Assembly (NCBI RefSeq): GCF_022180365.1
Contig: NZ_BQKV01000115.1
Coordinates: forward strand, 1-64,000
Direction of reading: 5' to 3'
Origin: Faecalibacterium gallinarum
GTDB taxonomy: Bacteria > Bacillota > Clostridia > Oscillospirales > Ruminococcaceae
Length of the DNA stretch: 64,000 nt
Of this stretch, positions 8,278-18,700 are shown piece after piece. Both the position numbers and the translations under genes were made by a program. Position 1 is the first letter of the stretch. Each line of letters begins with the position of its first letter. The notes beneath the pieces are model-generated. The model made no database searches. It was not told the origin of the DNA and was given only the letters and a program-made list of their open reading frames with translations.

Positions 8278-10710
8278 ATGCCAGACTGGGCACAAATCAT
8301 ATCCGATGCGCTGGACATTCTAAAATTTGACGGAGCCGTACAGGACACTCTGGCGGAACTTCGAGAAAAATGGGGCGCACAGGTCCCGGCGCTGCTGGAT
8401 GAACGCTTTGATGCCGTTGGCGTTCAGTATATGAAACTATCCCATGAAAAAGGAGCGGCGGCCTTGGGGCAGGAGCTGTCTGCCTTCGGCTGGGGACTGT
8501 ATAACCTGGACGATGAGGACGAGTATCTCTTTGTCCTGATCCCGGAGGAAGAACGCAGCGAATGGGAACGCTACTGCAAAAAGCAGGGGCAATATTGCCA
8601 CCTGATGAAACAGCAAGGACGAAAATGGGGCGACCATGCCAAGGAGCAGGACCCTGGAAAGCTAATGCCCTGCGAGGAATACATACTTCAGGATGAGTAC
8701 GATTATTTCTTCAACTCCCTGGCGGGTGATTTTGCGGCGGGCGAATGGAAAAACCAGGATGCAGAAGAATGGAAAAACGGCTGTGTGGCCGATCTGCGCC
8801 AGCGTCCGCCCCAGGTGACCCGCGCCCACAGTTTGCCGCATCTTGGGTGCCTCACTTATTCCGCAGAAAATGGACTCTATGCCGCGTCCAGGGCCGCTGG
8901 CAGCGGGACTATTGGCCGAGCATTATTGAGCAAGAATCCAGCCACGCTTAACTGGGCCGAACCGTCCCCCATTGGATATGACGGTCCACCCCAGACCCTG
9001 TGCTGGGCTGACCATTCCCTCTGGGTGGGTGATCCCACCAACGCTACACGGATTGAACTGACAGACCGGGGCACCTGTCAGGATGTGAAAAACTGGACTC
9101 TGCCGGAAGATGGATGGAGCACCAAATACCATTGCGGCATTACGACAGACGGTCTGGGCCGGGTCTACTTTTCCAACGAGTGGTACAAGGGGCAGATTTA
9201 CCGCTGGGAAAACGGCAAGGTAACAAAACACACCTTCTCACTGGATGGATACGACCATCTCTCCGAGGCCGTTCCCGTTCCCGGCACAGGCCGCATTACC
9301 ATGATCCACGCAGTCAGTGGCAAGGGGCGGATGGAAGAATGCCTGCTGGAACTGGACATGGACACCGGGCGGTGCCGCATCGCCTCCCTGCCCGGCATGG
9401 GCGAGGGGCTGAAACTTCGCTGGTTTACCGGGGACTGGCTGCTGGTGCAGGGAAACGGTGAAATCCTCTCCGATGACTTTGCCCAGCTCATCAATAGGAA
9501 CACCCGTGAGGTGCTGCGGATCCGTCCGGGCATGTTCGGCGGGGAGAACATGCAGCACATTGGGATGCTCACCGATGGCACGGTGGTCATCGTCACCCGG
9601 CGGGACAGGGTTGGGCCGGTATTTCGTTATCCCACCGACTTCTGGGGCTTTTTGCGCTCGGCAAACAAGCCCAAAAAGCTGGAATGGCGGGACTACAAAG
9701 AAGTGTACCCGAATCCGCCAATCTATCTTCCGCCCAAGACCACGGAGCGAAAAATCGTGCTCAAAAAAGACAGACTGACCATCCTGGGGTCGGTATTTAC
9801 GCCGCCGTTTACCCTTTCGCAGATGGCGGAAAAGCTGGGGCCTGCCCGCATAGTCCTGCAAAATGGAACACGGAAAAGCCCCATGACTGGCCGGGAGAGT
9901 CCCTATACCCAGGCCCTTGCTTTGTGGGACGAGCTTGGACTCCAGTGCTGGCTGGATGAAGATGAGCAGACCATCAAAACCCTTGGCGTCCGGGTAGCTG
10001 AGCAGGGAGAGTATGCGGTTCGGCTGACATTTGACGGAACGGTTTGGATCGGGTCCAAGGACTACCGGGAGGCCAGTTGGAAGGATTTCGCCGGATTTGC
10101 CCATACCCTCAAATTAGGCGGCTTTACCGTTTATACCCGCTTGCCGGGTCCTGTTTCAGAGGAGCAGTCAGCGCAGAAAGCAAAGCTGGAGGCCCTCTCC
10201 GCCATGGTGCAGATCAGCTGGAAAGAGCCAGAGCAAAAGGCGGCGAAAGCGCAGAAATACAAGTTATCCAAGCCGACTGAACCAGTGCTCACCTTTACCA
10301 GTTTCAACTTCAAGCTGGCGGTCATGGAAGTCCTGATGTATGAGAAAGGCTTACTGGCTCCTAAACTGGATGCCCATGAGTTTGCCAGAGATTATCGCCG
10401 CCGCAAGATCGACATCGATGCGGAAGGGTATGAACCCATCCCGGAGATTCGGAAGTGGCTGGAACAATACCCGGTTCCGGCGCGGCTGGCCCGGTCGGTC
10501 ACAGAAATCGAGATGGATGGCGGCAGCGAGATCTATACCCAGCTCTGTCCGTTCTGGGATGGCGAGGATGGAGCCTTTGATCTTAATACCATTACGGAGG
10601 CGGAACTGCGCCAGTTCCCCAATCTCAAACATATTACCCTCATGTCCTCCAAGCCGGAACAGGTGCTGCCGATTCTGGAACGGTGCAGTATCAAGGCAGA
10701 CTTGCTGTGA
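8278..10710 (+). CDS. Large propeller-like protein with a DUF6892-like C-terminus
   Basis: An 810-residue cytoplasmic protein. Residues about 1-160 are helical and acidic. Residues about 175-450 look like a beta-propeller of the NHL/SGL type, with repeated units such as GLGRVYFSNEWYKGQIYRWENG. A further domain of about 170 residues follows (480-650). The C-terminal 140 residues (FNFKLAVMEVLMYEKGLL ... FWDGEDGAFDLNTI ... FPNLKHI) resemble the DUF6892 family as I remember it. No catalytic residues are evident. Multi-domain binding proteins like this occur as composite immunity proteins; the role here is inferred from its place in the row. Confidence 0.55.
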   Translation: MPDWAQIISDALDILKFDGAVQDTLAELREKWGAQVPALLDERFDAVGVQYMKLSHEKGAAALGQELSAFGWGLYNLDDEDEYLFVLIPEEERSEWERYCKKQGQYCHLMKQQGRKWGDHAKEQDPGKLMPCEEYILQDEYDYFFNSLAGDFAAGEWKNQDAEEWKNGCVADLRQRPPQVTRAHSLPHLGCLTYSAENGLYAASRAAGSGTIGRALLSKNPATLNWAEPSPIGYDGPPQTLCWADHSLWVGDPTNATRIELTDRGTCQDVKNWTLPEDGWSTKYHCGITTDGLGRVYFSNEWYKGQIYRWENGKVTKHTFSLDGYDHLSEAVPVPGTGRITMIHAVSGKGRMEECLLELDMDTGRCRIASLPGMGEGLKLRWFTGDWLLVQGNGEILSDDFAQLINRNTREVLRIRPGMFGGENMQHIGMLTDGTVVIVTRRDRVGPVFRYPTDFWGFLRSANKPKKLEWRDYKEVYPNPPIYLPPKTTERKIVLKKDRLTILGSVFTPPFTLSQMAEKLGPARIVLQNGTRKSPMTGRESPYTQALALWDELGLQCWLDEDEQTIKTLGVRVAEQGEYAVRLTFDGTVWIGSKDYREASWKDFAGFAHTLKLGGFTVYTRLPGPVSEEQSAQKAKLEALSAMVQISWKEPEQKAAKAQKYKLSKPTEPVLTFTSFNFKLAVMEVLMYEKGLLAPKLDAHEFARDYRRRKIDIDAEGYEPIPEIRKWLEQYPVPARLARSVTEIEMDGGSEIYTQLCPFWDGEDGAFDLNTITEAELRQFPNLKHITLMSSKPEQVLPILERCSIKADLL

Positions 10711-10719
10711 GGTGAAAGT

Positions 10720-11745
10720 ATGAAAGCGAAACTAAAAGTGCTAAAGAACTGGGAGTTCGAGGAATTTGAACTGACGGGAACTTCCTTCAAATACAGCCCG
10801 ACTGGATGCAAGGGTATGGTAGCCCGCAACGAGGATGAAATTGTGTTTTGGACCTATCATCTCTTGCAAAAGTGCAGCGGCGTTTTGTGGGTCAAAGGCG
10901 AAATTTCCAGGTGGATTCCCAGCCCGGAGCCGAAAGAGCAGCAAGATGTTTGGGAAGTTCCTGTCTTACTCTCATGCGACAGAGGAATCCTGTTGGTTTG
11001 CCCGGCCAGTAAATCCCTTTGGTGGATGCCGCAGATGGATGGAGAGTGGATTCCGATCCCCATGAATAACTGGTGTGCCCAGGGCATCCCCATGCCGGTG
11101 GCAGTCACCGGAAGCCAGGGCGTTTTCCCTATTGTGTGTCGAGTGGACAACTCCGCTGATGCGACCAACAGTTTTACCCGCCTGACGGTAGACTTTGAAA
11201 CCATGACCGCACACTGGGCAGAAAGTGGCTCTTGCGTATACAGCAAAGCAGGAACCCGACAGACCCATTTGGCGGCGGTAGAGCGAGCTGGCGGCAATTT
11301 TGCCCAGTCAGACTTTCACTACAACTATCCTATGATTGGCTCCATACTGGAACAGAACGGACAGTTTTATGCCTTTTTGGAAAGCAGCACCATCAATCCG
11401 GCGGGTCTTTCTCTCATGGGCTACTATTGGTATCTGGAACTGGAGGAAAACGGACTATTCAAAAAGAAACTGTGGGGCAAGGATAATTTAAGCCGCCTGC
11501 CCGGAAAACACGGGATGCGTGGAAAATTCTCCGGTGACAGGACTTGCCTGATCCTATCTCCCATTTTTAAGAACGATGACTGGAAGGGTAAACAAAAGCT
11601 GCTGCGCCTTTCGGATTTGGTGCTGATCGACCTTGCCATGCCCCGTGGATACGCTTCCTTCCATGTGCTGGATGTATGGGGGAACCGGGCATTTCTCAGT
11701 GATGAGAAAGACAAGCTGGTTCTTTGTGAAATGACCTTGGAGTAG
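10720..11745 (+). CDS. Beta-rich protein of unknown function
   Basis: A 341-residue protein beginning ten bases after the previous stop, with AGGTGAAAGT before the ATG. It is rich in Trp, Tyr and Gly and in short beta strands (WVKGEISRWIPSP, GILLVCPASKSLWWMP, FYAFLESSTI), which suggests a propeller or beta-sandwich. Its first residues (KAKLKVLKNWEFEEFELTG) are basic. No known signature is seen. It may be a partner of the preceding propeller-like protein because the two are adjacent and probably co-translated. Confidence 0.5.
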   Translation: MKAKLKVLKNWEFEEFELTGTSFKYSPTGCKGMVARNEDEIVFWTYHLLQKCSGVLWVKGEISRWIPSPEPKEQQDVWEVPVLLSCDRGILLVCPASKSLWWMPQMDGEWIPIPMNNWCAQGIPMPVAVTGSQGVFPIVCRVDNSADATNSFTRLTVDFETMTAHWAESGSCVYSKAGTRQTHLAAVERAGGNFAQSDFHYNYPMIGSILEQNGQFYAFLESSTINPAGLSLMGYYWYLELEENGLFKKKLWGKDNLSRLPGKHGMRGKFSGDRTCLILSPIFKNDDWKGKQKLLRLSDLVLIDLAMPRGYASFHVLDVWGNRAFLSDEKDKLVLCEMTLE

Positions 11746-11760
11746 TTATGAGGGCTGAGT

Positions 11761-12384
11761 ATGCTTTTCAAGAAAAAGATTGTATTTACAGAAGGAATGA
11801 ATGAAACCCTTTGTTCTTTCGATGAAATACCCTGGTTTTCCTGTTGTGGAGTTTCGTATGATAAACCATCGTATTACCCATATCTTCAGGAAAAGGACCC
11901 AAAACGAGCAGAAAAACTACTGCTGCATACAAAGAACTACTCAGGAACCGTCTGCCTTACAAATTTGTTCAAAGAAGGCATTTGTCGTGCAGATACCTTT
12001 ATTCTGCAAACGGCTGGGTGGAAGTTTTACCAGAATGAATTTATGCCATGTGTGGAGGCCAGTTGGCGCACTTATGAAAAAAGAGCATCGAAGGCAAATG
12101 GCCTCGATCTGAACTCGGCGGAAAAAAGATTCCTGCGTGATTGTGGCTTTCCTGACAGCATAGATCTTCAGTTGTGCCGAATGGTGCAATATTTACTGGT
12201 TGAACAATACTTCCTTGAAAGGTTTCCTCAGTTCCCTCTATTTTTCAGCCGGATCATTGATATTTACAAGGATGGGCATATCGTGCTCGGCTGGAATGGA
12301 AGATTTGCATCGCATGAGACGAATCTGGAAAATGAAAACGGAACCCCAATCTTACCAACAGACGGAAGTTTGATTATATGGTAA
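11761..12384 (+). CDS. Protein of unknown function in the island
   Basis: A 207-residue protein, mildly more AT-rich than its neighbours. It contains a Lys-rich helical middle (residues about 35-60 and 100-125) and a C-terminal beta segment (DIYKDGHIVLGWNGRF) that ends in GSLIIW. The last pattern, a short DGxIVxGWxG strand near the C-terminus, recalls small immunity-protein folds, but I cannot assign a family. It starts 15 bp after the previous gene. Confidence 0.5.
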   Translation: MLFKKKIVFTEGMNETLCSFDEIPWFSCCGVSYDKPSYYPYLQEKDPKRAEKLLLHTKNYSGTVCLTNLFKEGICRADTFILQTAGWKFYQNEFMPCVEASWRTYEKRASKANGLDLNSAEKRFLRDCGFPDSIDLQLCRMVQYLLVEQYFLERFPQFPLFFSRIIDIYKDGHIVLGWNGRFASHETNLENENGTPILPTDGSLIIW

Positions 12385-12425
12385 GAAAAGAAGAATTTAA
12401 TTGCTGTGAGACGAGGGAAAATGAT

Positions 12426-13286
12426 ATGGCATTACAGGAAAAGAAAATAATGCCTCCCCCTTGGCTGGCTCACCGGGAGATCGAGCGATACTCTATTGGC
12501 TGGCGCATGGGCTATGGGGAGGAAACCATATCCCGCTTTGGCCATTGGCTGGACACCCTCTCCCCGGATGAGCGGACGGAATACCGCACCCTCTTTCCCG
12601 AGCCGGTAACCTGGAAGGGCTGGTGGGATGACGAAGATAGCAGCGAAGTGCTGGAACAGGGGGACTTCTGGGTGAATGCGTGGCAGCTGGAAGGAAGCCC
12701 TAAGTACACTCGCCAGTGGCTCCAGCAGGAGTTTGCTGCTGGGAGAAAGCGGGAATTTTGCTTATTCTGGGGCCATCAGCCTGCCGAGGACGGCCAGCTG
12801 ACAAAAAGCTGCCTCAGCCAGTGGTGGATGGAGGATTTCTGGTCCGTTGCCAATACCTATCTTTGCATGGAGCAGTATATGATGGCGGGCAAGGCGGAAC
12901 TCTTTGGTGATAGTGAAATCCGGGAGCAGATATTGAAGTGTAGCGACCCGAAACAGATCAAGGCCCTGGGCCGCAAGGTGCGGGGGTTTGACCAGAAGGT
13001 ATGGGACAAGTTCAAATACGCCATTGTATTGAATGGCAACTGGTGCAAATTCAGCCAGAACCGCGACCTGCGTGAATTTCTTCTCTCCACCGGAGATAGT
13101 GTGCTGGTGGAGGCCAGTCCATACGATAACATCTGGGGCATTCGTCTCGCAGTCGGCTCCCCGGAGGCCCGGGACCCCATAAAGTGGCGGGGACAAAACC
13201 TGCTGGGCTTTGCGCTGATGGAGGTACGGGACGAGCTGCGCCGGGTCACGCAGAATGAAATGTTGTGCGACTGGAACGCAGTCTGA
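12426..13286 (+). CDS. NADAR (YbiA/DUF1768-like) domain protein
   Basis: A 286-residue protein. The part from about residue 100 to the end matches the NADAR fold: the aromatic block WGHQP, WSVANTYLCMEQYMMAGKAELF (the EQYxxAxKAxxF signature), a Lys-Ala-Leu-Gly-Arg-Lys stretch, LREFLLSTGDSVLVEASPYDNIWGI, and GQNLLGFALMEVRDEL. NADAR proteins act on ADP-ribose-linked substrates, including removal of ADP-ribose from guanine in DNA in DarT1-type systems. Residues 1-95 are an extra domain rich in Trp. The ATG at 12426 is chosen over 12378 because GAGGG precedes it and the earlier start overlaps the upstream gene. In this row it could protect against an ADP-ribosylating toxin. Confidence 0.8.
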   Translation: MALQEKKIMPPPWLAHREIERYSIGWRMGYGEETISRFGHWLDTLSPDERTEYRTLFPEPVTWKGWWDDEDSSEVLEQGDFWVNAWQLEGSPKYTRQWLQQEFAAGRKREFCLFWGHQPAEDGQLTKSCLSQWWMEDFWSVANTYLCMEQYMMAGKAELFGDSEIREQILKCSDPKQIKALGRKVRGFDQKVWDKFKYAIVLNGNWCKFSQNRDLREFLLSTGDSVLVEASPYDNIWGIRLAVGSPEARDPIKWRGQNLLGFALMEVRDELRRVTQNEMLCDWNAV

Positions 13287-13292
13287 GGTAAA

Positions 13293-13673
13293 ATGATGGA
13301 ATTATTTGCAAAAAGAATGACTTGGGAGCTGGACAATGAGGAAGGGCTGTCCTGCCTGTTCTTTGAATGGGAGGATGGTTACTTTACACTCTCCCGCAAG
13401 ACCGGCGCGGAAGCACTCCGCTTGGAAATGAATGATCCAGCCAATGGTCAGTTGATTGACCCGGACTGTTTTGAATATGCCCTTGATAATACCAGGTTTC
13501 GTCTAAATATCGTGCGGAACAACCGAAAGGTTCTGCGGTATCTGGAAGAACACCACATCAACACGGAGTTGTATGGAGAAATCGTCCTTCACTACACTCC
13601 TCTCAGCAAGCCACAGCTTGAAACATTATCTGCCGTGGTTCTTAGACTATTTTTTGGGGAACTGCTTTTTTAG
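13293..13673 (+). CDS. Protein of unknown function in the island
   Basis: A 126-residue acidic protein, six bases after the NADAR gene, so almost certainly co-translated with it. The N-terminal half is beta-rich (WELDNEEGLSCLFFEWEDGYFTLSRK) and the C-terminal half is helical. It has the size of a single-domain immunity protein. No family is recognised. An overlapping frame that starts at 13573 is not used, because the next gene has its own good ribosome site and start at 13720. Confidence 0.5.
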   Translation: MMELFAKRMTWELDNEEGLSCLFFEWEDGYFTLSRKTGAEALRLEMNDPANGQLIDPDCFEYALDNTRFRLNIVRNNRKVLRYLEEHHINTELYGEIVLHYTPLSKPQLETLSAVVLRLFFGELLF

Positions 13674-13719
13674 GCGGAAACAGAAGTGTCGTTGGCAGAA
13701 ATCATGCGAGGGGATAACT

Positions 13720-14421
13720 ATGGTTAAAATTTATCGTATTTGGTTCAATACGGAGAGAATGGACAGAGAGGATCACTACAAGATTACATTATTCAGTCGC
13801 CCTCGTGTATCTATTCATGTGGACGAGTACATTTGGAGTTTCATCGAAGAAAACATTGTGAAGCCACACAAGCTTATGCGCAGTGAGAAGCATGGGTATC
13901 TGTTGAACATTTCGTTTGACCAGTTTGACCCGGCAAAACACCGATATTTTCCGCTTTCCCCATACAACGGCTTGCTTCGGGAAGGGGTTGAGATGGACAG
14001 CGCAAACAGAAGCTATTTCCGCGAGGATTTTGCAGGCGGCAAGGATCGGACTACCTGGTTCTCTCCCAATAAAATATGGACAAACTGCGGCGACAAGGTT
14101 CTGAATGTGGACATCAAAGCTGCCAACGTGAGCGAGAATATTACCCCCAGAGAATACACAGATTTGCTTTTCGATGGAATTGGAGCGGCCTTGGTGTTCA
14201 ATTTCAAAAGGCTCAAGCGCGAGGAGTTTGATGGGCTGAAGCCCAAGATTGACTGGAGCATCGTAGAAAGCTTCCCCTTTCCCGCACCCTTTGAGGAACA
14301 GCGGTACATTGGGGATGGTGGCAAAATTCATGTATATTCCTGGGATGGCCGACAGAAAAAGACTCTTGTAGGCCCCTATTCCGTGCGAGAGTTATATCAG
14401 GAGCATTTCGGAGAATCGTGA
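13720..14421 (+). CDS. Protein of unknown function in the island
   Basis: A 233-residue protein. The open frame extends upstream to 13573, but I take the ATG at 13720 because GCGAGGGG lies just before it and the extension overlaps the previous gene. Residues MVKIYRIWFNTERMD are followed by an alternating strand and helix pattern and a central segment FPLSPYNGLLREGV. It is basic in the middle and acidic at the C-terminus (ELYQEHFGES). It is not recognised. The next gene starts immediately after it. Confidence 0.5.
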   Translation: MVKIYRIWFNTERMDREDHYKITLFSRPRVSIHVDEYIWSFIEENIVKPHKLMRSEKHGYLLNISFDQFDPAKHRYFPLSPYNGLLREGVEMDSANRSYFREDFAGGKDRTTWFSPNKIWTNCGDKVLNVDIKAANVSENITPREYTDLLFDGIGAALVFNFKRLKREEFDGLKPKIDWSIVESFPFPAPFEEQRYIGDGGKIHVYSWDGRQKKTLVGPYSVRELYQEHFGES

Positions 14422-14435
14422 GGAGGAATTTTGCT

Positions 14436-14711
14436 GTGCAAAGCTGGTCCAGAATGGATTTTGGCACTGGAAAGATCATCTTTCTGGATATCACACAAAA
14501 AGAAGATATGCTGCAAGTGGAATATCCGAACGGCTTTCTGCTGGATATGGGCTGGTATCAGGACCGGTACATCATTTTTGTCATTCATAATTTTGATTGG
14601 TCGCATCCAGTCCAGCAGTATGAAACGACAGAAACAAATCAGCTTCCCGCGCTGTTGACGGAGGCGGTTCGCCTTGTGGAAAAGGAATCACAGTCTGCCG
14701 GAGCAAATTGA
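14436..14711 (+). CDS. Small acidic protein of unknown function
   Basis: A 91-residue protein. AGGAGG at 14421-14426 directs the GTG at 14436 with nine-base spacing; an earlier in-frame GTG at 14418 overlaps the upstream stop and is less likely. The sequence is strand-rich (GKIIFLDITQKEDMLQVEYPNGFLLDMGWYQDRYIIFVIHN), followed by a helix (LPALLTEAVRLVEKE). The length and composition match small immunity proteins. It is 13 bp before the next gene. Confidence 0.5.
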   Translation: MQSWSRMDFGTGKIIFLDITQKEDMLQVEYPNGFLLDMGWYQDRYIIFVIHNFDWSHPVQQYETTETNQLPALLTEAVRLVEKESQSAGAN

Positions 14712-14724
14712 AAGAGGACTTGCT

Positions 14725-15729
14725 ATGAACGAGAATTTATTTCGCCCACAATTTGATGCCTTGAAACTGTCCGATAAGCTCTGGCTGATGCAGACGCTGG
14801 CGACTCGTTATTATTTGACATTCAAGGAACTATACGCCTTTTCCCGCTGGGGGCAGAGCTGCACCACCGGCCTGTTTGAAAAAGGCGGCCGGGAGTTTGT
14901 CTTTGTCCCGGGCGATACCGTGACCCTTGGCTGGGAGGGCTTTGTCCAAGGGATGGACAAGGCCAACCGGGAGGAACTGGCGGATATTTTTACAGAAATC
15001 GAATATGAGGGTACTGCGGAAGAATTTTTCCGGCAGGGCATGACCCCTGTACGCCAAGTGACCATCGGCCCCATGTTCGTGGGCAGAAAACTGGAGGAGA
15101 TCGGCTGGGAAAGCGTACCCATGAACGACCCACGCATCACCGCCCACCCCGACTGGCTGGAGAACTTGCAGAAGTGGGCGGACCAGAACAGCCAGAGTTT
15201 TGAGATACATGAAACTGTCCGTTTTGAACGCAATGGTGATAGCTGGCGAGCGTGGCTGTGCCATCCAATGACCTACCCGGAGTTTCAGCGATCCCTGTTG
15301 TGGGAGATGGCAGCCAGCCTTCCCACGCCGGATGAGTGGGCCTATCTGTGCGGAGGCGGATGCCGCACCCTGTTTCCCTGGGGAGATGGACTGGATTACT
15401 CCATGCATCTGCACCACTTTGAAAGCGAGGAAGATCAGGGCAAGCCATACGACATGGAGCAGCCCAACTTCTTTGGCCTGTCTATTGCCTACGACCCCTA
15501 TAAGCGGGAACTGGTAGACGGGAAAACATTGACCACCTGCGGCGGCGACGGCGGCTGCAATGTCTGCGGTGGCATGGGTCCTTTGCTTGGATATTTACCC
15601 TGTTCCCCTCACTGTAAACCGGAGGTTCGGGAGGATAATGAGATTCACAATGACTATGACTTTTTCCGTCCTGTTATCCGGGTGCAGACATCCGGGTGGA
15701 GAATGGTATCGCCCGGAGATGAGAGGTGA
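14725..15729 (+). CDS. Formylglycine-generating-enzyme-like (FGE-sulfatase fold) protein
   Basis: A 334-residue protein. Its C-terminal half has features of the FGE-sulfatase/EgtB fold: TPDEWAYLCGGGCRTLFPWGDGLD corresponds to the family's LPTExEWExA..G..xxPWG block, followed by NFFGLSIAYDP and a GGDGGCNVCGGMG block, then FFRPVIRV in place of the usual GFRxV ending. The catalytic cysteine pair of true FGE cannot be confirmed from sequence alone. Bacterial FGE-like proteins include modifying enzymes and catalytically dead binding proteins. The ATG at 14725 follows AGAGGA; an earlier start at 14674 overlaps the previous gene. In this island it is an unusual member. Confidence 0.6.
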   Translation: MNENLFRPQFDALKLSDKLWLMQTLATRYYLTFKELYAFSRWGQSCTTGLFEKGGREFVFVPGDTVTLGWEGFVQGMDKANREELADIFTEIEYEGTAEEFFRQGMTPVRQVTIGPMFVGRKLEEIGWESVPMNDPRITAHPDWLENLQKWADQNSQSFEIHETVRFERNGDSWRAWLCHPMTYPEFQRSLLWEMAASLPTPDEWAYLCGGGCRTLFPWGDGLDYSMHLHHFESEEDQGKPYDMEQPNFFGLSIAYDPYKRELVDGKTLTTCGGDGGCNVCGGMGPLLGYLPCSPHCKPEVREDNEIHNDYDFFRPVIRVQTSGWRMVSPGDER

Positions 15730-15783
15730 TATTACCAGATGATCGAACAGCCGTATAGAAAGCCAAAATAAGGAGGTACTGAT

Positions 15784-18700
15784 ATGGATTTATTGAAACA
15801 ATGCCAGCAATGGTTTGAACAGGATGAAACGCAGGAGGTAATTGACACCCTGGAAGCCATCCCTGCCGAGGAGCGCACTCCGGAACTGGACAGCGAATTG
15901 GCCAAGGCATATATTGCCGTTGCAGATATAGGAGAACGGGAGCCTTTTGAAAAGGCGCTGGAACTTCTGGCTCCCCATGAGGAGTATTTTGCCGAAGATC
16001 ACTGCTGGAATTATCGAATCGCTTTGGCCTATTACTGTCTGGATGAGGAAGGCCCCGCCCTGCGTTACTTTGAAAAGGCCCTGAAAGCCCGCCCCGGAGA
16101 CAAAGATACTCAGGAGTACATAAACGATTGCCGCCGTCGTTTGTCCCTGCCCCGCTTTGAAAAGAACTTCCGTGAAAGGACGCAGGAAGCATGGGCAGCC
16201 TTTTCTCAGATTGAGGCAGAACTGCGTCAAATCATAGATACGGACGAAACACACCAGCGCGGCGAAGAACTGGTTGAAAAATGCGGGAATGCACTCAAGA
16301 CGGCCCTGCGTGATACTTCCTTCGAGCTGGGCTTCAATGGCGAAAAGTATGAATTGATCCTTAGTCCAGAGGGCCTTCGCTCCCGCCTGTTCCCGTTGGT
16401 GTACTTCCAGAAGCAGGCCCCAGAATCGGTGCTTGAGCATTGGAATATCTGGGTAGGCCGCCAGCCCTGTGAGGGGTTCGAGCTGCGGGCTGGAGAGATC
16501 GAAGTTCGGGCTGATGATGTGCAGATGTGGGCAGAGGAAACAGAGGATCATCAGGTAAGTCTGGTCCTTTACTGTGAAAAGCTGACGCCGATCTTGAAGG
16601 AGGACACAGACAAGGTCTGGTGGGCACTCTCTATGCTGGTGGATCAAACCATCGGAGAAGTTTCCGCTATCGCCTTTGTTGCTGGGTTTGATGTTTATGC
16701 TCAGCCGAAAGACGAACCGGCCAAGCTCCTTTCCGAACTGCCGGAGCTACTGCAATCCATGGGCTTTACCCTCTGGCGGGACGGCAGCGACTATCTGGAA
16801 AACAGTTATCTTGCCTATGAGCTGGAACCGGTGCAGGACCCCGACGCCGACTGGCGGCTGGATGTCTATGCTGGAAGCAGCCGCCTGCCGGTGCTCATCA
16901 ACGACTATATGAGCGCCCACAGTGATTTGATGGATGAATACCACCGGGACGGCATCGCGGCCGGCTTCCTCTGTTATCCCCTGTCCAGTTTTACCGGTGA
17001 GGAGCGGAGCAAAACCGTTCTGGAGTTCCGAGATGACCTGCGGGATGCCATCCTGCGAGAGGCGGGAGCGGAAGCTGTGACCTTCCTGGGTGGGGCCACT
17101 GGTTTGTATTGCGGGTATCTGGATTTCATCGCCTGGGATCTGCCCGCCGTGCTGAACGCGGCACAGGCATTCTTTGAGGGAAGCGGTCTGCCCTGGGCCC
17201 ACTTCCATACCTTCCGGCGGGATGTGGGCGGCGTGCCGCTGCTGGACGAGAAGGAACCGGAGCCTGAGATTCACGAGGACACCGGTTCCCTGCTCTCGGC
17301 TGAGGATATTGAAACGCTGAAATCCTTTGACGATGGGGTTTCCGGCTACTTCTGGAGAATGCTCCAATGGCTGGAGGATTTCATCAAAAATGGTGTAGGA
17401 GAAGGAAGATTCAGCGAAAAGCAGGCCCATCAGGATTTGCAGATCGCCCTTTGGTACGCCTTCGCTTGCAATAACATTGATGACTATATCCACTACTATC
17501 AAGCAGCAGAGTGGATGAAGGATTCGGAGAAAAATGCCGCAGGCTGCGGCACCTGGTACTACCGGTATTCTGTGGCGCTGATGTACTGCGGCAGGCTGGA
17601 AGAAGCGCTGGAATATGCGGAACGGGGCGCTCAGGAGGAACCGGACTACCCCTGGATTTGGCTGCAAGTGGGCAAACTGCGGGCGCATTTTGGTGATACA
17701 GCAGGCGCGCTGGATGCCGTCAACCAGGGATTAAAGCTGGAACCTGGCGATTATGAGTTCCTGACCTTGAAAAAAGAGATTAAAGCCGGAGCCACCCTGG
17801 AACAGATGGAATACCATTGGATCAACCCCGATGCCGACCAGACCCTCCAGCAGGGACTGGACAAGGATGCGGATGATAAACAGCGCGCCATAGCCTGCAT
17901 CCGGGTGGACGAAGCAGGGCTTGCTGCATTTTATAAACTGTTCGGCCCAGAGCGGTATGGCTATGAGAAAAACGCCCCCTGCTGTGAATTTCAGTATCCG
18001 GTGAAGGAACACCTTGTGGAGCTTTCCTTCCGTATGAACGAAGCCGGGCTCTCCAAGATGGGAACTGACTGGCTGCGGCAGCTAAAAGAGTATCTGGACA
18101 GCGGGGAATGGCTGACCCATACCCCTGAAGGGGAGCCGGAAGGAACTTTGGTTGCGGTATTTGTGGAGCAGACCCGCCGGATCAGCCTTGTCTACCAGCA
18201 ACCGGGAGAGGAGCAATATTTTCAGATTTTCCTGAATCCGGATGGCACAAAGGCAGATGCCATCTGGTCCTCGGCGAAAAACAATCAGCCGGAGATTTAT
18301 ACCGAAGAAGAAATGTCGGCGGTGGAGCAGCACATCAAAAACACCTTTGGCGCGTTTAAAAATGTGTTCCATGAGTTGGTTTCCCCTGATATCCATGTGG
18401 ATATCTGCGTTGTTCCTCCTTCTGAGGGGCGGGACTATTATACGCTGGTGACGATGGGCATGGGTGCTCACCGGATGAATGTGCCGGAGGAACTGGCGGA
18501 ATACAAGCTGGAACGGGCGGAACTTGCCATCGCTCTGCCGCCGGACTGGAAACTGGATGAAGAATCCCTCAAGGAGGAACAGTGGTACTGGCCCATCGGC
18601 CTCTTGAAAGTGCTGGCCCGTCTGCCCATTGCAGAGGACACCTGGCTGGGTTTTGGCCATACAATGGATAAGCAGTCGCCGTTTGCAGAGGGCACCAAGC

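Noticed and set aside
13573-13719. Upstream extension of the gene at 13720
   Set aside because: It overlaps the previous gene by 100 bases and lacks a ribosome site, while the ATG at 13720 has one.
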